A stretch of 64,000 nt of DNA from Bradyrhizobium elkanii WSM2783. GTDB lineage: Bacteria > Pseudomonadota > Alphaproteobacteria > Rhizobiales > Xanthobacteraceae. A program made the position numbers and the translations under genes. Within the stretch, counting starts at the first letter, position 1. Every line of letters starts with the position of its first letter. The notes under the pieces were generated by a model. It saw only the letters and a list, made by a program, of their open reading frames with translations, was not told the origin of the DNA and did not search any database. Where the stretch lies: positions 788 to 64,787 of the forward strand of contig NZ_AXAP01000007.1 in NCBI RefSeq assembly GCF_000472865.1. Reading direction: 5' to 3'. Below are positions 18,864 through 26,662 of this stretch, piece by piece.

Positions 18864-19192
18864 GCGCGCCCCCCTGGCTGTGCGCGACGCATAAATGTCT
18901 TGGCAAACTCAAAGGCGCAAGACAATAAGAATTCGCGCGCTGGTTGGCGCCTGCGCAGGATTTCTTCCCGCTCGGACAAGAGGCTCGCGCGAATGGCGGG
19001 GTAGGCCTGAGCCGGAGGAAGTGCGGCTAGCGATGCCCCACGGCAGATTGCGATTGAGTCAGTTTGGGCAAACGAAAGGGGCGCCGTAGCTGATCTTTCT
19101 GCGGTCAGTTTGACCGGAGCCTGCCGCCTCGCGATGGTTAGGCAAACCGCGCAACCGATGCTAGAACGGGCTTCGGCAAGGGGGGCACGTTC

Positions 19193-19954
19193 ATGACAGA
19201 GGGGCTGCAGGGGTCCGTTACGATTGAAGTTGACGGCGCGTGGGATATTCAGGATTTGCTCGCTCTCGCCGAAAGCATGTCGGAGAGCTACGGCCTTTTC
19301 TATCCACTGGTCGCGACCGAGGAAGAGACGCGCAACCGGCTGCAGGACCTCCTGCGCAAGCAGTTCTGGTCCGGTGATATCGAGACCCGACATTTCGGCC
19401 GTTACATCTACCGCTCGATCCCGCGCGAGGAGTCGCTCAGGATCAAATCTTTCCACTATTCCTCGCCGGGCTCGATCGAACTCATGGGGTATCTCGGCGC
19501 GCTGCTGTTGCTGTCGCGAGTGGCGCGGTCATGGATCGCCGCCGGGACCGACTTCCTTGCGTTCTGGGAGAAAATCGAAAAATTCTTTGATAAGCGCAAA
19601 AGGCTGCGCAGACCGCCCCGTCGGGTCGAGCTGGACGATGACTTCGTGGTCGATGCCGACGAGGCGCGCAGGCTTGTGTTCGACGTCGGGGCTGCGCTCG
19701 GGTTTGATCCAATCTCTTGCGAAAAGCTGATCGAGATCATCGGCAATCCGATTTCAGCGCTGAAGTTTGTCGTCGCAGCCGGTAACGAAGGCCGCAAGCT
19801 GGCGACCCTTCAAGAGAACGGATTATTGACCTTGCCCGAACCGGGGAGCGGAACCATTGCGCTGCAGGGAAGCGGCGATCCGCGCGGCAGGACTGGCATG
19901 GTTGCTGTCGCCCGCAAACGCCGTCGCAGTCCTGCAAAGAAAAGGACGGACTGA
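19193..19954 (+). CDS. hypothetical protein with central membrane helix
   Basis: A 253-residue product. The N-terminal part is acidic and soluble. IKSFHYSSPGSIELMGYLGALLLLSRVARSW (about residues 83-115) contains one hydrophobic stretch, followed by FWEKIEKFFDKRKR and a basic C terminus (RKRRRSPAKKR). A strong AAGGGGGG precedes the ATG at 19193. The family is unknown to me. It converges with the Ro60 gene, and a hairpin separates the two ends. Confidence 0.6.
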   Translation: MTEGLQGSVTIEVDGAWDIQDLLALAESMSESYGLFYPLVATEEETRNRLQDLLRKQFWSGDIETRHFGRYIYRSIPREESLRIKSFHYSSPGSIELMGYLGALLLLSRVARSWIAAGTDFLAFWEKIEKFFDKRKRLRRPPRRVELDDDFVVDADEARRLVFDVGAALGFDPISCEKLIEIIGNPISALKFVVAAGNEGRKLATLQENGLLTLPEPGSGTIALQGSGDPRGRTGMVAVARKRRRSPAKKRTD

Positions 19955-19958
19955 CAGC

Positions 19959-19987
19959 GGAAGGCCCGCCTTTTGCGGGAGGGCCTC
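19959..19987. terminator. bidirectional terminator-like hairpin
   Basis: GGAAGGCCCGCC and GCGGGAGGGCCTC pair around a TTTT loop between the two convergent stops at 19954 and (corrected) 19990. Its location only makes sense if the Ro60 gene ends at 19990, which supports the frameshift correction there. Confidence 0.6.
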
Positions 19988-19989
19988 TA

Positions 19990-21328
19990 TCAATAGTCGC
20001 GTTCGATCTCCCGCACGTAGCGGATCACGTTCTCGCTGAACCCGTCGATATGGGTCCAGCGGCCATAGCCCACGCCGTTTCCGGTTCGACGCGACGTTGA
20101 TCATGTAGGCCCGCTTCGCCTCCGGCGGCGGCACATGGTCGTGGCTCTGCTCGTCCGTGATCACGACGAGGCGGTCGATGCTCAACCCGTTCATGTAGGC
20201 CACCGCGCGGCCGAGATAGGTGCCCTGATGGTCCTGGCTGGTTCTGATCGCATCGATGCCTGCCATGCCACGGCGCGCCGGGACCTCGATCACGTGGTTC
20301 GAGAACGAGAACAGCCGCACGTCATCGCCGGCGAAGATCGCCGCCAGCGACGCGGCTGCGTCCAGGCGCGTGAGGTCCGACTTCGCCGACAGCTTCTCGT
20401 CCATCGACCCGGACACGTCGACAAGGATCGCCGTCCGGCCAGCGAATGCGGGCAGCTCGCCGATCGCGGCGAGCAGCGCCCGGTCGATCGCCGGTTCGAA
20501 CGTCGGCACCACGCGCGCCGCCGCGACATAGCGGAACGGCAATACGCGCGCCGCGCCCTTGCGCAGCAGGATTTTCTCGCAGATCAGGTCGCGGTCGACA
20601 CCGGCCTCCGCCACGTTGCGCAGGTTACGCAGCAAAGCGAGATAGCCGAGCTTGTCCTCGCGCAGCAGCCGCTCGAACGTCGCCTTCTTGTCGCTACCTG
20701 CCGACAGCGCGACCTCCCACGTATTCGGAGACGGCAGCGCGCCGTCCTTGGCCGCCTTGAACAGCGCCGCCTGCGTCGCGTCGACCGGCTTCGGCCGCGC
20801 GATGCGGAAGACGTCGCGCAGCTTGACCTTGCCCGCGCGGCCGTACTTCGCGAACCGGTAGGCGTCGAAGTGGCGGAGCGCCAGATCGAGCCCGCGCATC
20901 ACCTGCGCGGCGAACTGGCGGCCACGGCCGGGCTTCGCCGTGCGCCGATCGCCGCCGCCGGTATAGATCGCCAGAAATTCCGCCATCTCGTCGGCACGCG
21001 AGATCACGCGCTCGATGGTCTTCGAGACCAGCGCATCGGACCGACCGGCGGCGGTGCGCGACAGCACCTCGAGGAGCAGCAGCGGCACATGGCGCAGGTG
21101 CATGAGGTTGCGCGCCTCGACCGCGAGCGCGGCGACGGTCTCCGGGTTCACGCTCTCCGCCAGCGTCCTGATGCGATCGGAAATCTCGACGCCGTCCTCA
21201 TAGAACTCCCGTTCGAACAGGAGGCAGGACAGCACCGAGCGCCGCAGCGCCTGCTGGGCATTGATGGGGTGGGCGATTGCGCCCTCGTGGGTGCGAAGCG
21301 CGTTCTGTGCGCGGACATTGGTTCGCAT
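19990..21328 (-). CDS. rsr: bacterial Ro60/Rsr (TROVE-vWA) RNA-binding protein, frameshifted near the C terminus
   Basis: Ro60 is a ring-shaped RNA-binding protein that works with Y RNA and exonucleases in RNA quality control and stress survival. Residues 1-330 form the TROVE HEAT-repeat ring (NLMHLRHVPLLLLEVL, LRHFDAYRFAKYGR, LALLRNLRN). Residues 330-440 are a vWA domain with the MIDAS motif DVSGSM, followed by GTYLG and ITDEQSHD. At 20078-20080 an extra base (AAA for AA on the coding strand) shifts the frame. Removing it gives NRNGVGYGRWTHIDGFSE, the normal Ro ending, with a stop at 19990-19992. As given, the frame instead runs on to 19823 across the terminator. AGAGGAG precedes ATG 21328. 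A Y RNA gene lies immediately upstream. Confidence 0.9.
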
Positions 21329-21359
21329 CGGTCGCTCCTCTATTTGCCGGGCCGACCAG

Positions 21360-21498
21360 TGAGACAGAGCGAAAGGCGATACCGGTCCTTTTTCCCTGCT
21401 CTACCAAGTGAGCTACCGACCCTTGCGGGCGGGTTGGAATCGAACCAACGACCGGGGCTCTTCAAGCGAAGTATCCGATGTCTACGGCGTCTGTCTCA
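21360..21498 (-). ncRNA. yrlA: Y RNA (YrlA-like) with permuted tRNA mimic
   Basis: On the minus strand the ends TGAGACAG (21491-21498) and CTGTCTCA (21360-21367) pair perfectly. Inward, GATAC (21471-21475) pairs with GTATC (21378-21382), CTTCGCTTGAAG forms a side hairpin, and CCGGTC pairs with GACCGG. Inside these are, in order: a perfect T arm (21433-21449, GTTGG-TTCGATT-CCAAC), a closed acceptor-like hairpin with a GCAA loop (21416-21432), and a D arm (21398-21413, GCTC-ACTTGGTA-GAGC). T before D is the circular permutation known for bacterial YrlA RNAs, where the Ro-binding stem takes the place of the anticodon arm. It ends 31 bp before the Ro60 start codon. The exact 5' and 3' ends are inferred from pairing. 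Confidence 0.85.
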
Positions 21499-21569
21499 GG
21501 GGTGCCAGCAAGTGGCGCGCTCGGCATCTTGGTGCTTTCATCCAAAGCGAAGTAACCGAGAGCTACGGC
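21459..21569 (-). repeat. partial tandem duplication of the Y RNA 5' region
   Basis: The minus-strand segments at 21459-21488 and 21541-21569 are near-identical direct repeats about 82 nt apart. Both read GCCGTAG, a variable triplet, TCGG, then TACTTCGCTT after one variable base. The upstream copy also resembles a tRNA D arm (GTAGCTCTCGGTTA) but has no T arm or acceptor hairpin. It is either a decayed second Y RNA or part of a longer transcript. Confidence 0.55.
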
Positions 21570-21605
21570 GTGGCGGCGTGCCATAGGCTCCGGCATTGTG
21601 GCGGG

Positions 21606-21779
21606 TCAAGGGCCGGATGCAAACTTTTCGGACTTGACGACAAGATCGGCGTCGTGACGATCGTCTTCCTCGATCTCGCGCAGCCTAGCGATCGATGCTT
21701 GAAAGTCCTCAATGTCCTCGAGCACGCGGGTCAGGCGGCTGATCCGTGCGCGAAGGCGGGCTTCTTCGGCCGTCGTCAT
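21606..21779 (-). CDS. small coiled-coil protein, 57 aa
   Basis: MTTAEEARLRARISRLTRVL opens a 57-residue, highly charged helix-only protein, preceded by AAGGAAAGA. Heptad-like spacing of L and I suggests a coiled coil. It lies 19 bp after the zinc-finger gene on the same strand and probably shares its transcript. Proteins of this kind are common in prophage-like DNA. No function can be assigned. Confidence 0.55.
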   Translation of the reverse strand: MTTAEEARLRARISRLTRVLEDIEDFQASIARLREIEEDDRHDADLVVKSEKFASGP

Positions 21780-21798
21780 TGTTGTTCTTTCCTTCGGG

Positions 21799-22164
21799 TT
21801 ATCGGACGCTAATCCTCGTCATCTTGCCGCAGTGGTCGCACTTGGTGCGGCGTCGCTCGTTCAGCCGCTGCATCTCCGCGACATAGGCCGTGCGCGTGCG
21901 GAGCCATTGTGTCTCCTCGTTCGCCATGATCCGCAGCACGAACATGGGATCGAGCCGGGTATGGCAATTGCCGCATTCGACCTCGGTCTCGCCCTCGCGG
22001 ATCAAATAGCCGACGTGCTGCATCCGGCCGTCGCGATAAAAATAGCGATGATTGCATCCATTGTCGCCGAACCGCAGGTCGATGACCTTGAGCATCGGTC
22101 CGTCTTCAGACGGAGGGTTTTTGAACTTCACCGGCAGCGATGTGACATTGTCGTCGTCGCTCAT
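21799..22164 (-). CDS. small zinc-binding protein (two C-x2-C pairs)
   Basis: A 121-residue product with VECGNCHTRLDP near residue 62 and KCDHCGKMTRI at the C terminus, likely forming one zinc site. GDNGCNHRYFYRDGRMQHVGY in between is conserved-looking. Proteins of this type occur in rhizobial prophage-like regions. The ATG at 22164 overlaps the stop of a very short upstream frame (ATGA), and the 57-aa gene follows after 19 bp, so all three may be one small operon. Confidence 0.6.
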   Translation of the reverse strand: MSDDDNVTSLPVKFKNPPSEDGPMLKVIDLRFGDNGCNHRYFYRDGRMQHVGYLIREGETEVECGNCHTRLDPMFVLRIMANEETQWLRTRTAYVAEMQRLNERRRTKCDHCGKMTRISVR

Positions 22165-22256
22165 AGGTCTCTCACTCCTAACTCGACAAGGCGGGCACGC
22201 AGCCTGACGTTCTCAGCCATCGAGCGCGAGAGCTGGCGCGCTATCGCGGAATCCAC
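22161..22256 (-). CDS. possible very short ORF (31 or 19 aa) coupled to the zinc protein
   Basis: A short frame from GTG 22256 (or ATG 22220, MAENVRLRARLVELGVRDL) ends in a TGA overlapping the next ATG. The sequence resembles the start of the 57-aa coiled-coil protein (EARLRARISRL). It may be a leader peptide or a truncated paralogue. Weak evidence. Confidence 0.3.
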   Translation of the reverse strand: MDSAIARQLSRSMAENVRLRARLVELGVRDL

Positions 22257-23122
22257 GCGGCAGGCCTACGCAACTGTGGCGTATCATCAATACAACCTGA
22301 ACCTTGGCACTTTCCGCATAGGTTTCGTTCACATCGCCCCTGCCATGCGAAAATTTTCACGCGGCGTCCCATTTTTGGCGCATCAACACGTAAATTGCGC
22401 CACTGATCTCCCCTGCAATTGTTAGAAAATTTCAGTTCACGAATCACCGCGGGCCCGCGCTATCACCCGAGTCATGGGTAGCGGTCACGGTTCGTCAGGC
22501 GAATTTTCCCATTTCGAAATGCTGCGCGATGCGGTGCAGGATGCGCCGTCGGAAATTGTGCAGCTCGAGCACGGCGAGATGGCGCGCGAGCTGAACGCAC
22601 CTGACGTTTGGCCGGGACGGCGCTTCGACCGGCATCTTCACGCGTGGTCTGCGCGCGCGGCATCCTGGAGCGAACGCCGGTTGATGCTCGGCATGATGCT
22701 CGCTGGTGCTCCCGCCTTGTTTCAGGGTGTCGAGGCGCACCCCGGCGACCTCGTCGTCATCCAGCCGCGATATGTCCACATTCGACCCCGACGCTCTGGG
22801 CGTCACGATCAGGGCATCGCGCGCAGTGCCGTCGAACCGCTCCAAGTAAGGCTATTCCTTACCAGCCACCGATCGGAAAAACGCCAATGGCATTACGCTC
22901 GGCGAGGTCAGCTGCGCTTCCAGCCCAAAAATCGGAATGCACCGATCCATTGTCGCCGGACCTCGAAAGCAAGGCGGCGGAAAGGTCAAGCGAACGGACG
23001 TGCCGTCCCTCAGATCGCCCGGCTTGCAGCGATCTGGCTGGTGAACCACAAGAATGAGCTCCTCTCTCCGAACTAAAATTTGACCGAGCTGTTAGCCTCG
23101 GTCGAACGGAGGAGGAGAGACC
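22257..23122. other. stretch with overlapping, unsupported frames
   Basis: About 870 bp. Frames at 22474-23076 (plus) and 22495-22845 (minus, starting MERFDGTARDALIVTPRASG) overlap on opposite strands. Neither has a ribosome site or a recognised motif. The minus frame looks slightly more protein-like at its start and may be a decayed phage gene. I do not call a gene here. Confidence 0.4.
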
Positions 23123-23449
23123 ATGCGTGTTCTTGCAGTAGCAATGGCAACATCGTTGTCCTTTGCCTTGGTTCCCGCATCTGCAGAAGAGTCCGGATTA
23201 TCCAAGACGTATAAGGAGGGGCAGTCGGTTCCGGTGCAGCCAGACCGTACGCCCCAACAATCGGACCAATCTCGCAACCAAGATAGGGCGCGTGGTGAGA
23301 ACGTTCAGATCGACCGCGACTGGAAGGCTCAAGGAAATGTCAGCCGACCGGCTACCGACCACGAGGGATCTGCGGGCAATACTGACACGGACCATCAAAC
23401 AGTAGGTCGTGACTGGCGAGCGCATCCTGAACGTGACGAGAACCGCTGA
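23123..23449 (+). CDS. small exported hypothetical protein
   Basis: A 108-residue product with a clear signal peptide (MRVLAVAMATSLSFALVPASAEES, cleavage after ASA). The hydrophilic mature part is rich in Q, D, R and N, with the phrase IDRDWKA and the related VGRDWRA. GGAGGAGAGACC precedes the ATG. It is likely periplasmic and intrinsically disordered. No known function. Confidence 0.65.
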   Translation: MRVLAVAMATSLSFALVPASAEESGLSKTYKEGQSVPVQPDRTPQQSDQSRNQDRARGENVQIDRDWKAQGNVSRPATDHEGSAGNTDTDHQTVGRDWRAHPERDENR

Positions 23450-23733
23450 AATCAGCAGTGAGCTTTATAAGAGCCGGCGGTGATTGGCCCCGTTAGACTA
23501 GAAGAGCCCGCGCTCACCGGGAGGTGATTGTCCTGGGACTGCGGCGGTGCTGTCAGTTGCGGAATCGCACGATTCCAGAGCACTGCGTAACCCAGATTCG
23601 CTTAGATTGAGAGACCGCGCCTCACTCAGCGCAGGGTTGAGCCATACGGCTGTGTTCGGGGGTTCTGTCTCGGACCTGATTCCTCGTGCTTCTCTAAAGG
23701 CTGAACTGAAGGATCGCTACAGGAGGCCGGACG
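23450..23733. other. intergenic stretch
   Basis: Nothing recognised apart from promoter-sized space ahead of the truncated gene at 23734. Confidence 0.4.
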
Positions 23734-23844
23734 ATGCCGACCCGTACAGAGAGCACCTCGTTTGCCAAAGACGTTCAAGGCCGCCATCTTTGCAACAACC
23801 TTGTGTCATCAACAACCTTGTGTCATCAGAGACTTCGCTCTTAG
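23734..23844 (+). pseudogene. truncated N-terminal gene fragment with 17-bp tandem duplication
   Basis: A perfect AGGAGG (23721-23726) precedes ATG 23734, and the frame opens MPTRTESTSFAKDVQGRHLC, which resembles the N terminus of some GMC-type oxidoreductases. Two tandem copies of AACAACCTTGTGTCATC (23794-23810, 23811-23827) then disrupt it, and a stop arrives after 36 codons. The good start signals show this was once a gene. Confidence 0.4.
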
Positions 23845-23878
23845 GCCCCGAACGGAAGTTGGCGCTCGAGCTCGATTC

Positions 23879-24937
23879 TTAAGTTCGCATAAAACGGTCT
23901 CTAACCGTCCGCGCGATCGCGGCTGGCGCCTCGTCGGGAATGGCAAAGCATGAACTCACGTTAATTTCGCAGAGGACGTAAGTATCGGCGCCAGACTTGT
24001 CGCGCGGACCATAGAGGAAATCCGCGTCCCAGATGACCGGGAGCGACGGCCCATCGATGCCGAGCGTTTCCAGCATTTGTGGTGTCCATTCATCTTCCAT
24101 CAATCGTCGCAGCGCCTGGAACGACGGGGCGTCGGGCCCGTGCATAATCCGTGGCCCGGGTTGCGCTTCCGGCGAATCCGGGCCTTCCGGCGGCGGCGGT
24201 ATCAAGGCCTTGATCAATTGATGCCCAAACCCGGCGACTTTAGACCCACTCATGTAGCAGCGGATCATCCCTTCCGGCAGGCGCGGCTCGAACGGTTGAT
24301 CGATGATGCAGCCTCCCCACCCGAAATATGGCTCGCAGCGAACGATAAAGGCCTCCAACGGGATGTCCTCGGGCAGGCTGCCGTGCTGGGCGTGCAGCAC
24401 CCGCACTGCGGCGTCGGAACCTGGCAGGGAGTCGACCTTCCAAACGCCTTGGCCTGCATTGCCGCGGTTTTGTTTGAGCACGCGTGGACCGTTAGCCCGC
24501 AGGCGCGACGGGAATTCAGCGCGGAAAGCAGCGGCGCTGTCATAACGATGTGTGTCTCCGCCCCAACCGAGATGGCGCGTCCGGTAAAGCACCTCCTTGA
24601 CGCCCATCTTCAGGATGACATCGGGATGTGCGCTCACCCAGGGGCCTCTTGCCGCAACCTCCCGCAGCAATCGGTCGAGCGCCGCACGCGTCTTCCCTTC
24701 ATGAATGGGATTGACCCAGACAAGAACCCCATCGACCGCAAGCAATTGGTCGCGAACCGCATCAGCGAAGATTTCGTCGTAGATGACGGGGCGGGCCTCG
24801 ACGCCAACTGAGGCTAGGGCCTCGAAAACGCGGACAAAGCGGCTGTTCTGTGGGGTCGCGTCCCGACGTGCGGCAGCATCTCCGCGCGAGAGGATGGCGA
24901 CGGTGTGATGTTGAGAGGCGTTCCGTTCGGTGTTCAT
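23879..24937 (-). CDS. Cj0069-family protein (ATP-grasp-like)
   Basis: The ATG at 24937 (MNTERNASQHHTVAILS) follows GGAG and gives 352 residues; the frame also extends to 25021. GPRVLKQNRGNAGQGVWKV near residue 160 resembles the glycine-rich nucleotide-binding loop of ATP-grasp enzymes. IWDADFLYGPRD and VLCEINVSSCFAIPDEA near the C terminus resemble the metal-binding E-x-N segment. The family is known as Cj0069; substrate unknown. A carboxylate-amine ligase reaction is expected from the fold. It is divergent from the metal-efflux operon at 25.1 kb. Confidence 0.7.
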   Translation of the reverse strand: MNTERNASQHHTVAILSRGDAAARRDATPQNSRFVRVFEALASVGVEARPVIYDEIFADAVRDQLLAVDGVLVWVNPIHEGKTRAALDRLLREVAARGPWVSAHPDVILKMGVKEVLYRTRHLGWGGDTHRYDSAAAFRAEFPSRLRANGPRVLKQNRGNAGQGVWKVDSLPGSDAAVRVLHAQHGSLPEDIPLEAFIVRCEPYFGWGGCIIDQPFEPRLPEGMIRCYMSGSKVAGFGHQLIKALIPPPPEGPDSPEAQPGPRIMHGPDAPSFQALRRLMEDEWTPQMLETLGIDGPSLPVIWDADFLYGPRDKSGADTYVLCEINVSSCFAIPDEAPAAIARTVRDRFMRT

Positions 24938-25088
24938 GCGCAAGCTCCACGACGAATCGCGTGTCGCGCAGAGCTTGGACCGAAAAGTCTGACGGGGAGT
25001 CTGCCCTTCCCCGGTGAACAAGTTTACGCGACTTTATCCGCTCGTTGCAAGTTGTCGATTGCTGCTCTGAAGCGATTTGGCTTGCGAT

Positions 25089-25107
25089 TATCCCCTCCAG
25101 GGGGATA
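25089..25107. promoter_or_regulatory. CsoR/RcnR-type operator
   Basis: TATCCCC-TCCAG-GGGGATA is an almost perfect palindrome of A/T-flanked C and G tracts, the usual operator of CsoR/RcnR-family repressors. It ends 11 bp before the start codon of such a repressor, so autoregulation of the whole efflux operon is likely. Confidence 0.7.
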
Positions 25108-25118
25108 GGGTACTGGGC

Positions 25119-25397
25119 ATGGCAAACGAGCACGTCCACGAAACCCACCCCGAGATCGTCAAGCGGCTGCGGCGCGCCGAAGGACATCTGCACCGGGTGA
25201 TCGAGATGTTCGGCGAAGGCCGATCCTGCCTCGACCTCGCCCAGCAACTGCATGCCGTCGAAAAGGCGATCGGCGAGGCGAAGCGGACGCTGATCCATGA
25301 TCATGTCGATCACTGCCTGGATGCCGCCGCGAATGGATCCGCGAAATCGACCAAGGGCGTGTTGGCCGAGTTCAAGGCCATCTCGAAATATCTTTAG
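25119..25397 (+). CDS. CsoR/RcnR-family metal-sensing repressor (DmeR/NreA-like)
   Basis: A 92-residue all-helical DNA-binding repressor. VKRLRRAEGHLHRVIEMF and LDLAQQLHAVEKAIGEAKRTLIHDHVDHC are family signatures. Candidate metal ligands are C37, H62 and C66 (the C-H-C set), plus an N-terminal H-x-H-x2-H (H5, H7, H10) typical of nickel/cobalt sensors such as DmeR and NreA. ATG 25119 is preferred over the upstream in-frame start because the operator sits between them. It leads the operon with the CzcB/CzcA-type pump, the MFS exporter and the RcnA-like exporter. Metal release from the operator when Ni/Co binds is the expected mode. Confidence 0.85.
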   Translation: MANEHVHETHPEIVKRLRRAEGHLHRVIEMFGEGRSCLDLAQQLHAVEKAIGEAKRTLIHDHVDHCLDAAANGSAKSTKGVLAEFKAISKYL

Positions 25398-25438
25398 CGC
25401 GGCACATCGAGCTTATTTAGGCCGCATCAGAGACTTCG

Positions 25439-26659
25439 ATGGCGAACCGTTCAATAATTGCAGTCGTCGCCTTTCTGGCGGGCGCCGCCGTCGTGGCGCT
25501 GATGCCGGACGTTTCGACCAGGCTGCAGCGCACCGTCGGCATCGCACCGGGCAATGCACCGCCGCAACGCGACGGCAAATCCGAGCAGGCCGCGCCGAAG
25601 ATACCCGTCGTCGCCATGGATGACGATCGGATCAAGCTGGCGCATATCGACCTGGCAACGGTCGGGCCGGGAACAATCGCAAGACGTCTAGCCGTGCCCG
25701 GGACGGTGATTCCTGATGCGGGTCGGGTATCCCATGTTTCGGTTAAGCTATCGGGGACAGTGGCCGAACTGCGCAAAAACATCGGTGATGACGTCACCAA
25801 GGGTGACGTGCTTGCCGTTCTTGAAAGCCGCGAAGTGGCGGACGCCAAGAGCGAGTATCTCGCCGCCCGTCTTGCCAATGAGTTGCAGCAGGACCTCACA
25901 TCCCGCGACAAATCGCTGTGGGAAGGGCGGGCCGTTCCGGAGCAGCAATACATCAAGTCGCGCAATGCCGCCGCGCAGACCGAGATGCGCCTCAACATCG
26001 CGCGCCAGAAGTTGCTCGCATTGGGCGTAGAAACGGACGAAATCACGGGCCTGCCGCAATCCCCGGACGCGTCGTTGCGCAGCCAGAACGTCCGGGCCCC
26101 GGTTTCGGGGCGGCTTGCCGAGCGCAAGGTCGAGCTTGGAGCGGCGGTGGGGCGCGACAATCTCGAGACCGAGCTGTTTGTCATTGTCGATCTCAGCCGC
26201 GTCTGGGTCGAGCTGTCGGTCTCTTCCGCCGATCTGCCGCAGGTCAGGGAGGGCCAGTCGGTGCGCGTCTCGGCGCGCGGATTGCCCGAGACGGCGACCG
26301 GCAAGATCGTGTTCGTGAGCCCATTGCTCGACAAGGAAACCCGAACCGCCCGCGTCGTGGCGGCGCTGGACAATTCGAATGGCTATTGGCGTCCGGGATC
26401 GTTCGTCACGGCCGGGATTGCACTTAGCGAGCGTCGGGTCGAGGTCGTCGTGCCCGCAACCGCGATCCAGAATGTCGACGGCGGAAAGGCGATCTTTGTC
26501 CGCAACAAGGACGGCTTTGAAAAGCGCAATGTCGTGCTTGGCGAACAGGACGGGCAGTCCGTCGAAATCGCCGCCGGTCTCGCTACTGGCGAGACCATTG
26601 CCGTCTCAAATACGTTCTCGCTCAAGGCGGAATTTGCCAAACCTCGCGACGAGGACTAG
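25439..26659 (+). CDS. CzcB-type periplasmic adaptor of an RND metal pump
   Basis: A 406-residue membrane fusion protein: an N-terminal membrane anchor (SIIAVVAFLAGAAVVALM), a lipoyl/barrel-sandwich part (VSVKLSGTVAELRKNIGDDV), a coiled-coil hairpin (about 140-210), then RAPVSGRLAERKVELGAAV and beta-barrel domains. It bridges the inner-membrane pump to an outer-membrane channel; no CzcC gene is adjacent. It lies 42 bp after the repressor and 3 bp before the CzcA-type gene. Confidence 0.85.
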   Translation: MANRSIIAVVAFLAGAAVVALMPDVSTRLQRTVGIAPGNAPPQRDGKSEQAAPKIPVVAMDDDRIKLAHIDLATVGPGTIARRLAVPGTVIPDAGRVSHVSVKLSGTVAELRKNIGDDVTKGDVLAVLESREVADAKSEYLAARLANELQQDLTSRDKSLWEGRAVPEQQYIKSRNAAAQTEMRLNIARQKLLALGVETDEITGLPQSPDASLRSQNVRAPVSGRLAERKVELGAAVGRDNLETELFVIVDLSRVWVELSVSSADLPQVREGQSVRVSARGLPETATGKIVFVSPLLDKETRTARVVAALDNSNGYWRPGSFVTAGIALSERRVEVVVPATAIQNVDGGKAIFVRNKDGFEKRNVVLGEQDGQSVEIAAGLATGETIAVSNTFSLKAEFAKPRDED

Positions 26660-26662
26660 GCG

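Noticed and set aside
18860..19456. A 198-codon minus-strand frame
   Set aside because: It overlaps the better-supported plus-strand gene at 19193 and has no ribosome site at its start.
21398..21449. A tRNA gene, because D-arm and T-arm sequences are both perfect
   Set aside because: The order along the minus strand is T arm, closed hairpin, D arm. No linear tRNA can be drawn, whereas the Y RNA fold fits all segments.
20135..21586. A 483-codon plus-strand frame
   Set aside because: It is antisense to Ro60 and the Y RNA; the minus strand has clear TROVE and vWA motifs, and the plus product is R/A/Q-rich without motifs.
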